A stretch of DNA of 64,000 bases, taken from positions 1 to 64,000 of the forward strand of contig UBQX01000026.1 of the NCBI GenBank assembly GCA_900467685.1, written 5' to 3'. The stretch comes from Hyphomicrobiales bacterium. Its GTDB lineage: Bacteria > Pseudomonadota > Alphaproteobacteria > Rhizobiales > Rhizobiaceae. Each line of letters begins with the position of its first letter. Position 1 is the stretch's first letter. The translations under genes and the position numbers were made by a program. The notes beneath the pieces are model-generated. The model had not been told where the DNA came from. It saw nothing but the letters and a program-made list of their open reading frames with translations, and searched no databases. Below are positions 26,051 through 34,520 of the stretch, in pieces.

Positions 26051-26201
26051 GTGCCCTGCATGCTCTCCATGGTCATTTCTTCACGAAATATAGACATCCA
26101 TGGCGCGGGCGCAAACAGGATTTGAAAAGCGGGGTGCCGTTTTTCTTTGCAAATGGCGGGTTCGGGTCTTAGAAGAGCGCAAAACAATCAAGGAGACACT
26201 C

Positions 26202-26921
26202 ATGAGGCCTTCGGGACGCAAGACCGACCAGATGCGCAAGGTGACGTTCGAGCGCGGCGTATCCAAGCACGCGGAGGGCTCCTGCCTCGTCAAGTTCGGC
26301 GACACGCATGTTCTGTGCACGGCCAGCCTTGAAGACAAGACACCGCCGTGGCTGCGCAATTCCGGCAAGGGCTGGGTGACGGCCGAATACGGCATGCTGC
26401 CGCGCGCCACCGGCGACCGCATGAAGCGCGAGGCTGCCAGCGGCAAGCAGGGCGGACGCACGCTGGAAATCCAGCGCCTGATCGGCCGTTCGCTCCGCGC
26501 AGTCGTCGATCTCGAAGCACTCGGAGAGCGCCAGATCACCGTCGACTGCGATGTCATCCAGGCCGATGGCGGCACCCGCACGGCCTCGATCACCGGCGGC
26601 TGGATTGCGCTGCGCGACTGCCTGAAATGGATGGAAACGCGCGGCATGATCAAGATGGACCGCGTGCTGAAGGACCATGTCGCGGCGATTTCCTGCGGCA
26701 TCTTCGCGAACCAGCCGGTTATCGATCTGGACTACCTCGAAGATTCCTCGGCTGAAACGGACGCCAATTTCGTCATGACGGGCGCCGGCGGCATTGTCGA
26801 AATCCAGGGCACCGCCGAAGGCAAGCCTTTCTCGGAAGAGGAATTCGCGACCCTGATGGGTCTGGCCAAGGCTGGCATTGCCGATCTCGTGACCATGCAG
26901 AAGGAAGCCGTCTCGGCTTGA
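26202..26921 (+). CDS. rph: Ribonuclease PH
   Basis: 239 aa from the ATG at 26202, with AAGGAGA 6 nt upstream; the frame is open 34 codons earlier, but that part is not conserved. The family N-terminus [20 protein letters not shown], the phosphate-site [18 protein letters not shown] and the [17 protein letters not shown] block are intact. It trims tRNA 3' ends phosphorolytically. Its stop overlaps the ribosome site of the next gene, and the run rph-VOC-rdgB-hemW looks like one operon. Confidence 0.96.
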   Translation: MRPSGRKTDQMRKVTFERGVSKHAEGSCLVKFGDTHVLCTASLEDKTPPWLRNSGKGWVTAEYGMLPRATGDRMKREAASGKQGGRTLEIQRLIGRSLRAVVDLEALGERQITVDCDVIQADGGTRTASITGGWIALRDCLKWMETRGMIKMDRVLKDHVAAISCGIFANQPVIDLDYLEDSSAETDANFVMTGAGGIVEIQGTAEGKPFSEEEFATLMGLAKAGIADLVTMQKEAVSA

Positions 26922-26929
26922 GGAGGAGC

Positions 26930-27349
26930 ATGGCCGGCGCTGCGCGGATTGAAGGTATTCTGGAAACGGGGCTTTATGCCGCCGACCTTCACGCTGCGGC
27001 AGATTTCTATGGCCGGGTTCTCGGCCTTGCCGAAATCACTCATGTCGAGGGCCGGCATATCTTCTTCCGCTGCGGGGCTGGCGTTCTCCTGATCTTCAAC
27101 CCCGACGCCACCGAACAGCCTGTGCATAATCCCGCAATGCCCGTTCCGCCGCACGGCGCGCGGGGAGCGGGTCATGCCTGTTTCCGCGTTGCCGGCGAAG
27201 CGATGGACGCCATGCGCGCCCGTCTTGAGGCGGAAGGCGTGGCTATCGAAGCCGATTTCCGCTGGCCGAACGGCGCGCGGTCTCTTTATTTTCGCGATCC
27301 GGCCGGCAATAGCCTGGAATGCGCCGAAGCCAAACTCTGGAACCTCTGA
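26930..27349 (+). CDS. VOC (glyoxalase/bleomycin resistance) family protein
   Basis: 139 aa from the ATG at 26930, preceded by GAGGAGG that overlaps the rph stop codon. The beta-alpha-beta-beta-beta VOC fold shows twice: ILETGLYAADLHAAADFYGRVLGL in the first half and GHACFRVAGEAMDAMRARLEAEGVAIE in the second, ending FRDPAGNSLECAEAKLW with the usual metal-ligand Glu. The substrate cannot be told. It lies between rph and rdgB with gaps of 8 and 3 bp. Confidence 0.85.
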   Translation: MAGAARIEGILETGLYAADLHAAADFYGRVLGLAEITHVEGRHIFFRCGAGVLLIFNPDATEQPVHNPAMPVPPHGARGAGHACFRVAGEAMDAMRARLEAEGVAIEADFRWPNGARSLYFRDPAGNSLECAEAKLWNL

Positions 27350-27352
27350 ACC

Positions 27353-27997
27353 ATGCGCAAGCTCGATACCCGCACCATCGTCGTCGCCAGCCACAATGCT
27401 GGCAAGATCCGCGAGATCAACGACCTGATCGGCCCGATGGGCTTTACCGCCACCTCGGCCGCCGAACTGAACTTTGCCGTGCCCGACGAGACGGGCACGA
27501 CGTTTGAGGAGAATGCGAAGATCAAGGCGCTCGCCTCAGCGAAAGCCGCCGGCATTCCGGCGCTTTCTGACGATTCCGGGCTCGTAATCGATGCGCTCGA
27601 CGGCGCGCCGGGCGTCTACACGGCCGACTGGGCCGAGACCGGCGATGGCACACGCGATTTCCAGATGGCGATGCAGAAGGTCGAGACCGCGCTTCAGGAA
27701 AAGGGCGCGACGATCCCCGAGAAGCGGACCTGCCGCTTTGTCTCGGTGCTCTGCCTTGCCTGGCCGGATGGGCATACGGAAATGTTCCGCGGCGAAGTCG
27801 AAGGCACGGTCGCCTGGCCCCCGCGCGGAACGGCCGGCTTCGGCTATGACCCAATCTTCCAGCCGGAGGGATATGGCGTGACATTCGGCGAAATGTCGGC
27901 AGAGGAAAAGCATGGCTGGAAGCCGGGCGATGCAGCCGCGTTGTCGCATCGCGCCCGCGCGTTCAAGCTCTTCGTCGAAACCTGCCTTGAGGCCTGA
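27353..27997 (+). CDS. rdgB: XTP/dITP diphosphatase (RdgB/HAM1)
   Basis: 214 aa. The Ham1 signature is present: [16 protein letters not shown] at the N-terminus, [33 protein letters not shown], and the C-terminal [19 protein letters not shown] and LSHRARAF segments. It hydrolyses non-canonical purine triphosphates to keep them out of DNA. Its TGA stop overlaps the hemW start by one base (TGATG). Confidence 0.96.
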   Translation: MRKLDTRTIVVASHNAGKIREINDLIGPMGFTATSAAELNFAVPDETGTTFEENAKIKALASAKAAGIPALSDDSGLVIDALDGAPGVYTADWAETGDGTRDFQMAMQKVETALQEKGATIPEKRTCRFVSVLCLAWPDGHTEMFRGEVEGTVAWPPRGTAGFGYDPIFQPEGYGVTFGEMSAEEKHGWKPGDAAALSHRARAFKLFVETCLEA

Positions 27998-29181
27998 TGA
28001 TGCTCGGCGCTGACGGCCACATCCTGCCTGATACGGGCGACCCGGGCTTCGGCGTCTACCTGCATTGGCCCTTCTGCGCGGCCAAATGCCCCTATTGCGA
28101 CTTCAACAGCCATGTGCGCCATCAGCCGGTGGACCAGCCGCGTTTCGTTGCCGCCTTCCTGAAGGAAATGGCCGCCGCGCGCGAAATGACCGGCCCGCGC
28201 ACCGTGACCTCCATCTTCATCGGCGGCGGCACGCCCTCGCTGATGCAGCCGGCGACCGTCGAGGCGATTCTCAATGGCGTTGCCCAGACCTGGCACCTAC
28301 CGGCGGGGATCGAGATCACGCTGGAAGCCAATCCGTCGAGCGTCGAGGCCGAGCGTTTCCGCGGCTATCGCGCCGCCGGCGTCAACCGCGTCTCCATGGG
28401 CGTTCAGGCGCTGAACGACAAGGACCTGAAATTCCTCGGCCGGCTGCATAATGTCGAAGAGGCGCTGACGGCGATCAGGCTGGCACGCGAGATCTTCCCG
28501 CGCATGTCCTTCGACCTGATCTATGCGCGGCCCGGCCAGACGGTCGAAGAGTGGAGCCGCGAGCTGGTCGAAGCGATCAACCTCGCCGTCGACCACCTGT
28601 CGCTCTATCAATTGACGATCGAGGAAGGGACGCCCTTCTTCGGTCTGCACAAGGCGGGCAAGTTTACCGTTCCCGACGGCGACCAGTCGGCCGCGCTTTA
28701 CGAGGCGACGCAGGAGATCACCGCGCGCCACGGCATGCCGGCCTATGAAGTGTCGAACCACGCCGTTCCGGGCGCGGAAAGCCGGCACAATCTGACCTAT
28801 TGGCGCTACGGCGACTATGCCGGCATTGGCCCCGGCGCACATGGGCGCATCTCGCGCGGAACCCAGAAGATTGCCACGGCAACCGAGCGGAACCCGGAGG
28901 CCTGGCTGTCGCTTGTCGAGGCGCGTGGCCATGGCATGATCGATCATGAGCTTCTGGGCTACGAAGAACAGGCGGACGAACTGCTGCTGATGGGCCTGCG
29001 ACTGCGTGAAGGCGTGGACCTTGCCCGCTGGCAGGCGCTCTCCGGCCGCGATCCGGACCCGAAGCGCGAGCAGCTGCTGCTCGACCATGGATTTATCGAA
29101 CGCCTTGGTAATTCACGCCTGCGCTGCACGCCGTCGGGCATGCTGATCCTTGATAGCGTGGTGGCTGATCTGGCGTGTTGA
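27997..29181 (+). CDS. hemW: Radical SAM heme chaperone HemW
   Basis: 394 aa. The radical-SAM cluster motif is CPYCDF preceded by C-A-A-K (FCAAKCPYCDFNSH), the HemW form CX3CX2C. Further blocks are GGGTPSLM, the SMGVQALNDKDLKFLGR segment, IYARPGQTVEEW, and the C-terminal HemN_C domain with GIGPGAHGR. HemW binds heme and transfers it to respiratory enzymes; it is not a coproporphyrinogen oxidase although often named HemN-like. Two consecutive ATG codons (27997, 28000) are possible starts. Confidence 0.94.
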   Translation: MMLGADGHILPDTGDPGFGVYLHWPFCAAKCPYCDFNSHVRHQPVDQPRFVAAFLKEMAAAREMTGPRTVTSIFIGGGTPSLMQPATVEAILNGVAQTWHLPAGIEITLEANPSSVEAERFRGYRAAGVNRVSMGVQALNDKDLKFLGRLHNVEEALTAIRLAREIFPRMSFDLIYARPGQTVEEWSRELVEAINLAVDHLSLYQLTIEEGTPFFGLHKAGKFTVPDGDQSAALYEATQEITARHGMPAYEVSNHAVPGAESRHNLTYWRYGDYAGIGPGAHGRISRGTQKIATATERNPEAWLSLVEARGHGMIDHELLGYEEQADELLLMGLRLREGVDLARWQALSGRDPDPKREQLLLDHGFIERLGNSRLRCTPSGMLILDSVVADLAC

Positions 29182-29196
29182 ACGCGCAGGGAGGCA

Positions 29197-29721
29197 TCAA
29201 GCCTTCTGGCAATAATGCGCCGTACCGCTCTCACCCGTTTGGAAATCCCCTGCCTGTGGCGGAGCAATCGGCTTGAACAGCGTGCGATCCGGTTTGAGAT
29301 CGAGAAGCGGTGTGCCGTCAAGGCAATCGAGGCCGCGCACAAAGAGACTGTTGCCTTCGATCTTATCAAGAACAACGATTGAGGTGCCGATCGGGTTCGG
29401 CCGCACCGGCGTGCGGAGCGAGAATGCGCCGTGCACCGTCCCGTTGGACGCCGGGCTTTGGAGAACCAGATCGCGACGCGAGCGGTCGAGCCAGTAGAGC
29501 ACTTCCAGACGCTCGAACTTGGCCACCCCTTTCAGCGCCCGATCCCATGGCTCGAAGACTTCGATCACGCAGACCGGACCGTCATGGCGACCCTGACGCG
29601 GCGTTTCCATCCGAGAGGTCCAGGGTGTCGAAATACGGCCGATGAATTCCAGCCCCGCATCCTGTGCAGCGGGCGGGCTGACTGCCACTTCATTCTCACG
29701 GACTTCGTTTTCGCGGACCAC
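29197..29721 (-). CDS. trmO: tRNA (N6-threonylcarbamoyl-A37)-N6-methyltransferase TrmO
   Basis: 174 aa if started at the GTG at 29721, which has GGAGG 6 nt upstream. The open frame runs on to 29829, but that stretch contains the dnaA terminator, so the longer start is unlikely. TsaA/TrmO signatures: EFIGRISTPWTSRMETPRQGRHDGP, WLDRSRRDLVLQSP, FSLRTPVRPNPIGTSIV and LDLKPDRTLFKP-like ending. It methylates t6A37 of tRNA-Thr using SAM. The N-terminus contains a tandem RENEV duplication. It converges with hemW (15-bp gap). Confidence 0.9.
   Translation of the reverse strand: MVRENEVRENEVAVSPPAAQDAGLEFIGRISTPWTSRMETPRQGRHDGPVCVIEVFEPWDRALKGVAKFERLEVLYWLDRSRRDLVLQSPASNGTVHGAFSLRTPVRPNPIGTSIVVLDKIEGNSLFVRGLDCLDGTPLLDLKPDRTLFKPIAPPQAGDFQTGESGTAHYCQKA
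29689..29718 (-). repeat. Two-copy 15-bp tandem repeat in the 5' end of trmO
   Basis: TTCATTCTCACGGAC and TTCGTTTTCGCGGAC (plus strand) lie head to tail with 12 of 15 matching bases. They encode the doubled pentapeptide V-R-E-N-E directly after the chosen start, outside the conserved domain. Confidence 0.7.
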
Positions 29722-29782
29722 GGCTGCCTCCAGCGTTATATCGATGAGAATATAGCGCAGCCACGCGTGTCCCGACAAACGA

Positions 29783-29810
29783 AAAAGGCCGGCATCGCTG
29801 CCGGCCTTTT
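29783..29810 (-). terminator. dnaA terminator
   Basis: AAAAGGCCGGC, loop ATCGCT, GCCGGCCTTTT. Read on the minus strand it is followed by TTTTTCG. It begins 20 bp after the dnaA stop and lies between dnaA and trmO. Its presence inside the longest open frame of trmO argues for the later trmO start. Confidence 0.9.
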
Positions 29811-29829
29811 GAATAGATAGCTTGATCAA

Positions 29830-31374
29830 CTATTCGTTGATCAGGCGCTTCAGCAGCTCGATTTCGTGGCTGAGCTTCTGGTCACCCGTGATCAGTTCCT
29901 CGATCTTGCGCACGGCATGCAGCACGGTCGTGTGATCGCGGCCACCGAAGCGGCGGCCGATTTCCGGGAAGGAGCGCGGCGTGAGCGTCTTCGACAGATA
30001 CATGGCGATCTGGCGCGGCTTGACGATGACGCGGGTGCGGCGGTTGGAGACGAGCTCCTGGCGCGACACGTTGTAATGACGGGCAACGACGCGCTGGATG
30101 TCCTCGATGCGGACGCGGCGGGGTTCGCCGGCGCCGACCAGATGGGCCAGCAATTCGTCAACGCGTTCCATCGACAGGTCCGGCTCGAAGGAGCGGCGGA
30201 AGAGGAGCTGGTTGAACGCGCCTTCCAGTTCGCGGCCGCTTGCGGTGACGCGGCGGGCGACGTGATCGAGAACGCCCTCGGCGATATCGAGAGACGGATC
30301 GTCCATGCGGGCGACTTCGAGGCGGCGCTTGAGGATTTCAAGACGCATTTCGTAGTCGGGCGCTTCCATCTCGATGGCAACGCCACCCTGGAGGCGCGAC
30401 CGGACGCGCGGATCGAGCGATTCCAGTTCCCATGGCGCACGGTCGGCGGCAACGACGACCTGACGGGCGCTGTCGAGCAGCGTGTTGAGGAGATGGCAGA
30501 ACTCGTTCTGGATCGACTTACCCTGCAGGAACTGCATGTCGTCGATGATCAGGAGGTCGATGTTGCGCAGCGATTCCTTCAGCGACAACGCATCGTTGTC
30601 ACGGATGGCGGCAGCAAAGCGCCACATGAAATATTCGGCCGTCAGATAGACGACGCGCGGGTTGCGCGGGCTATTGATAGCGGCAGCGGCGATGGCCTGC
30701 AGGAGATGGGTCTTGCCGAGGCCGACGCTCGAATGCACGAAGAGCGGGTTGAAGCGCACAGCGCCGGCACCGGCTTCGGCAATCGTCTTGGCGGCGGCAA
30801 GCGCCACGCGGTTGGAGCTGCCCTCGACGAAGGAAGCAAAGGTATAGCGTGCATCCAGCGGCGAACCGAAGAGCGGCGTCGCGGCACTTGCCTGCCAGGA
30901 GGCGGGCTGAACGGAAGACGCGATCTGGGCGATCGGCTGGGCGGAAGGGCGGCGCGTTGCCTGGGGCTGAGCCGTCTGAACCGGCGCCGTATCGGCCACG
31001 TCGTCATCGGCTGCGACCTTGGAGGTGCGGGCCGCTGTGCGGACCAGAATTTCGACCTTCATGATCTCGGCGTCTTCTTCCTGGAAGAGCGCGGTGATCA
31101 GATCGAGATAGCGGTTGTTGATCCATGACTTCAGGAATGTCGTAGGAACAGTCAGTCTGACGACGCTCTTCGAAACGGAATGCAGCTTCAGTCTGCCAAA
31201 CCAGCTTGCATAAACGTCAGTACCAACCTTGGCTTTGAGCCGCGCACTGAAACGCTCGAACAAAGCGTTATTTCCCATTGTCTGAATGTTCCCCGCCGCT
31301 TGAATTTCGGACGAACCGATCACTGGCGCTGCGCCGCTTTCGCGTGCGCGCACCGATGCTTGTGCCATCGTCAT
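29830..31374 (-). CDS. dnaA: Chromosomal replication initiator DnaA
   Basis: 514 aa. Domain I (about 36-105), a low-complexity domain II linker (about 110-170), AAA+ domain III (about 175-400) with [13 protein letters not shown] as Walker B, and domain IV with the DnaA-box signature [20 protein letters not shown]. The P-loop reads [12 protein letters not shown]: the first Gly of the GX4GKT pattern is Ser, while GKT is intact. DnaA opens oriC and also acts as a transcription factor. An upstream region of about 850 bp carries a cluster of GANTC sites. No DnaA-box cluster is visible here, so the origin is probably elsewhere, as in other rhizobia. Confidence 0.97.
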   Translation of the reverse strand: MTMAQASVRARESGAAPVIGSSEIQAAGNIQTMGNNALFERFSARLKAKVGTDVYASWFGRLKLHSVSKSVVRLTVPTTFLKSWINNRYLDLITALFQEEDAEIMKVEILVRTAARTSKVAADDDVADTAPVQTAQPQATRRPSAQPIAQIASSVQPASWQASAATPLFGSPLDARYTFASFVEGSSNRVALAAAKTIAEAGAGAVRFNPLFVHSSVGLGKTHLLQAIAAAAINSPRNPRVVYLTAEYFMWRFAAAIRDNDALSLKESLRNIDLLIIDDMQFLQGKSIQNEFCHLLNTLLDSARQVVVAADRAPWELESLDPRVRSRLQGGVAIEMEAPDYEMRLEILKRRLEVARMDDPSLDIAEGVLDHVARRVTASGRELEGAFNQLLFRRSFEPDLSMERVDELLAHLVGAGEPRRVRIEDIQRVVARHYNVSRQELVSNRRTRVIVKPRQIAMYLSKTLTPRSFPEIGRRFGGRDHTTVLHAVRKIEELITGDQKLSHEIELLKRLINE

Positions 31375-32171
31375 GAGCCGCCTCTCTAACTTCTCTTTTC
31401 ACACCGACCAAAGCCTCGTATCTCTCTTGGCCGGGCTGCCATTCCAAATCGATCCACTCCGCCCCGAACGGATCGACTACGCAATTACACTCGTTACGCA
31501 CCTTCCGTTTCCGGTTCAGCCCAGCTTCGCACAAGCTTCGCTGCCTATTCCGGCAGCAAGAAGGCTTGTGGTTCGGCAAGGCCGGGTCAGGTTACCCGCC
31601 TCGTTCTTTTCACGCTCCGGATGCACCTCTCCCGCAGCCGGTTCGCTGGACACACCAAGAGAACAGGCCCGAAACCCTGGGCCAGGTTTTCATGCGTATC
31701 CAACCGTGAAAACGCAGACCCGTACAGGGTCAGCTACAGAGTACTCAACCGTCTCGTAAACAGGTATTCCCCATACGTTGCGATCATTTTGTGCGGCGTT
31801 GTCCGCCCTCTGTTGGACGCATTTACGCAGGATCATCTGGAAAGATCAATCGCGTTTTTTACGCAATTTTAACTCGCGACCATTGACTCAGAAGGCGAGT
31901 TTCTGTCCCCGCCAAGCCCCTCAAAAAGAATCGCTTTTGAATCAAGGAGATTCGTTTTGCGCGTGCTGGAGGGGGCTCAAAATGCAGAAAAATTAATTTT
32001 TTTCTTGACTCAAAAATAGGCCAACCTCCCGTTAAGTGAGGTCGGAAACCGCGCCGTCACCTTCGCCAAGATATTGAAATTAAAATGTTTTTTATGTCAG
32101 CATCCTGTCATGTTCGAAGCTGACGAATGACAAGAAGAAGACGGAACGACGAAGGCGCCAGCTGAAACGAC
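31375..32171. other. Long dnaA upstream region without genes
   Basis: About 800 bp between rpsT and dnaA. The dnaA-proximal half has ordinary GC content. The distal part (about 31850-32110) is AT-rich with a poly-T run near 31997 and five GANTC sites. I see no convincing coding sequence, structural RNA or DnaA-box array. A long 5' leader or several promoters for dnaA are the simplest explanation (inference). Confidence 0.6.
31885..32011. promoter_or_regulatory. Cluster of five GANTC (CcrM) sites upstream of dnaA
   Basis: GANTC sites start at 31885, 31928, 31939, 31949 and 32007; about 0.5 would be expected in 127 bp. Three are spaced 11 and 10 bp, placing them on one face of the helix. In Caulobacter the dnaA promoter is known to respond to GANTC methylation, so this is a candidate methylation-sensing region for dnaA here. 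Confidence 0.6.
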
Positions 32172-32197
32172 AAAAAGCCCGGTCAGGCGACCAGGCT
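32172..32197 (-). terminator. rpsT terminator
   Basis: Minus strand: AGCCTGGTC, GCCT loop, GACCGGGCT, then TTTTT. One mismatch lies in the middle of the stem. It starts about 30 bp past the rpsT stop, before the dnaA upstream region. Confidence 0.85.
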
Positions 32198-32226
32198 CTT
32201 CAATCGATGAAATTTGGATCAGATGA

Positions 32227-32493
32227 TCAGGCCGAAAGAGCCTTCACGCGGCTCGCCAGACGCGAGACCTTGCGCGATGCCGTGTTGGCATGAACGACGC
32301 CGCGGCCGGCAGCGCGCATCAGCTCGGGCTGGGCAGCGCGCAGCGCTTCCTGGGCGAGCTTTGCATCGCCGGAAGCGATTGCTTCTTCAACCTTGCGGAG
32401 GAAGGAACGGACGCGCGAACGACGAGCCTTGTTGACGTCGGTACGGCGAGCAATCTTGCGGGTCGCCTTCTTCGCCGAAGCTGTATTGGCCAT
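32227..32493 (-). CDS. rpsT: 30S ribosomal protein S20
   Basis: 88 aa, the usual length. It begins [26 protein letters not shown] and is Lys/Arg/Ala-rich and helical throughout, with the conserved [19 protein letters not shown] end. It is a primary binder of 16S rRNA. GAGAGGC precedes the start. It lies between mutM and dnaA on the same strand with its own terminator. Confidence 0.97.
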   Translation of the reverse strand: MANTASAKKATRKIARRTDVNKARRSRVRSFLRKVEEAIASGDAKLAQEALRAAQPELMRAAGRGVVHANTASRKVSRLASRVKALSA

Positions 32494-32673
32494 ATGTGCC
32501 TCTCTTACGAACTCGATATGCTACCACCCTGCCGCGCTCGGTCGCCAGACCATTCGTCAGAACTCAAGTGGAAGCGTTTGACGGAAAGCTCCAGAACGGC
32601 GGCTTTCCAAACGGTTGGCGGGCATATAACGGGAAAGCGGCCGTCCGTCAACGCGCAAAATGGGCGCGATGCG

Positions 32674-33564
32674 CTATTTCTGGCAAGCCGCGCAGAAGAA
32701 GGTCGACCGTCCCGATTGCACGATACGCTCGACCAGCCGACCGCAGCCGGTATTCGGGCAGGCCTCGCCCTCGCGATCATAGACACGGAACGTATGCTGG
32801 AAATAGCCGAGCGAGCCATCCGTCTGAATGTGATCCCGCAATGACGAGCCGCCGGCGACGATGGCTTCGGCAATGACGTCACGGACGCAGTCGGCGAGAA
32901 GACCGAGTTGAGGCTTCGCCCTGCCCTTCTTGTCCACCAGTGTTCCAGCCGCCCGCTTCGGCGAAAGCCCTGACCGGTGCAGCGCCTCGCAGACATAGAT
33001 ATTGCCGAGACCGGCAATCACCGTCTGATCGAGAAGGGCTGCCTTCAACGGCGCCTTCTTGTTCGCAAAGGCTGCGGCCAGAACCTCGGCGCTGAGGCTG
33101 TTTCCGGTGGGCTCGGGGCCGAGGCTTGCGAGATAGGGATTGTCGGCCAGCCGGGCGGTCTCTTCGAGCAGAAGAAAGCCAAAGCGGCGGGGGTCATTAT
33201 AGATCACGCGGGCGGGCTCGCTGTCGCGCGCAAGATGAAAGACGACGTGATCGTGTTTCTCGTCCTTCGAGCGTGCGTAGTGGAAATCTCCGGGCGTAGC
33301 GGGCTCGCCGCCCGCCTCGATGCGGAACGAGCCGGACATGCCGAGATGGGCGATCGCGCTGAGCCCGCCTTCGAAATGGATCAGCAGATATTTCGCCCTG
33401 CGGCTCAGGCTTTCGATCTGCCGGCCGGCGAGCGTCTCTGCCATGCCGGGCGTAAAGGGAAATCGCAGGTCGGGGCGGCGCAGTTCCAGCCGCGTCAGCC
33501 GCGCGCCTTCCATGGTCGGCGAAAGCCCGCGCCGGACGGTTTCCACTTCGGGCAGTTCGGGCAC
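32674..33564 (-). CDS. mutM: Formamidopyrimidine-DNA glycosylase
   Basis: 296 aa. The catalytic N-terminus [14 protein letters not shown] is intact (Pro2 nucleophile, Glu3). The H2TH region includes [26 protein letters not shown], and the C-terminal zinc finger is [26 protein letters not shown] reduced to C-X4-C ... C-X2-C. It removes 8-oxoguanine and FaPy lesions. It is divergent from ubiE across a 175-bp gap. Confidence 0.97.
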   Translation of the reverse strand: MPELPEVETVRRGLSPTMEGARLTRLELRRPDLRFPFTPGMAETLAGRQIESLSRRAKYLLIHFEGGLSAIAHLGMSGSFRIEAGGEPATPGDFHYARSKDEKHDHVVFHLARDSEPARVIYNDPRRFGFLLLEETARLADNPYLASLGPEPTGNSLSAEVLAAAFANKKAPLKAALLDQTVIAGLGNIYVCEALHRSGLSPKRAAGTLVDKKGRAKPQLGLLADCVRDVIAEAIVAGGSSLRDHIQTDGSLGYFQHTFRVYDREGEACPNTGCGRLVERIVQSGRSTFFCAACQK

Positions 33565-33739
33565 GGTAACCTCTTTCGTTCAATTCTGTTTCTCGGCGCG
33601 GCAATCTGGTCTATAGACGCCGCATCGCGTTGCGGTGCAAAAACCGCATGTCCATATATAGGTGTGCCAGCGAATAGCGCCCAAGAGGCGAATGCGCCAG
33701 AGCCTGATCCTGACGAACGAAAAACCGGAGCCTGAACCC

Positions 33740-34516
33740 ATGAACGAGAGCCGCACCTCTGCAAACGGTGGCATGGAAACGTCCTATGGTTTTCGCGAGG
33801 TCGCGGACGGCGAAAAGCAGGGTCTCGTCAACGACGTCTTCCACAAGGTCGCCAAGCGCTATGACATCATGAATGACGTCATGTCGGCGGGCCTGCACCG
33901 CGCCTGGAAAGAGGCGATGGTGGCAGCGCTCAACCCGCGCCGCGACCCGACCTATCGCTCGCTGGACGTGGCCGGCGGCACGGGCGATATCGCCTTTCGC
34001 ATCGTCGAGGCCTCGGGCGGCCAAGCCCATGTGACGGTTCTCGACATCAACGGCTCGATGCTCGGCGTCGGCGCCGAGCGCGCCGAGAAGAAGGGTCTGA
34101 CGGCGAACCTCGATTTCGTTGAGGCCAATGCCGAAAGCCTGCCCTTTGAGGCCAATTCCTTTGACGCCTATACGATTGCCTTCGGCATCCGCAACGTGCC
34201 GCATATCGATGTGGCGCTGAAGGAAGCCTACCGCGTGCTCAAGCGCGGCGGGCGTCTGCTCGTACTGGAATTCTCCGAAGTCGAAATGCCGCTTCTCGAC
34301 AGCTTCTATGACCAGTGGTCGTTCAAGGCGATCCCGCAATTCGGCAAGATGATCACGGGCGACGCGGAACCCTACCGCTACCTGGTGGAATCGATCCGCA
34401 AGTTCCCCAACCAGCGCGATTTTGCAACGATGATTTCCCAGGCCGGGTTCTCGCGCGTGAACTTCACCAATTACACGGGTGGCATCGCCGCCCTTCACTC
34501 CGGCTGGAAGCTTTGA
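33740..34516 (+). CDS. ubiE: Ubiquinone/menaquinone C-methyltransferase UbiE
   Basis: 258 aa from the ATG at 33740; another ATG 11 codons later also precedes all conserved sequence. UbiE signatures: [31 protein letters not shown], the SAM site [13 protein letters not shown] and [29 protein letters not shown]. It methylates the ring carbon of 2-polyprenyl-6-methoxy-benzoquinol in ubiquinone synthesis. ubiB follows after 4 bp. Confidence 0.96.
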   Translation: MNESRTSANGGMETSYGFREVADGEKQGLVNDVFHKVAKRYDIMNDVMSAGLHRAWKEAMVAALNPRRDPTYRSLDVAGGTGDIAFRIVEASGGQAHVTVLDINGSMLGVGAERAEKKGLTANLDFVEANAESLPFEANSFDAYTIAFGIRNVPHIDVALKEAYRVLKRGGRLLVLEFSEVEMPLLDSFYDQWSFKAIPQFGKMITGDAEPYRYLVESIRKFPNQRDFATMISQAGFSRVNFTNYTGGIAALHSGWKL

Positions 34517-34520
34517 GCGC

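Noticed and set aside
26051-26201. Expected CIRCE operator near hrcA
   Set aside because: I looked for TTAGCACTC-N9-GAGTGCTAA and found nothing close to it in the hrcA/rph gap.
31375-32226. Possible chromosomal origin next to dnaA
   Set aside because: AT-rich patches exist but no DnaA-box array; in rhizobia the origin usually lies away from dnaA.
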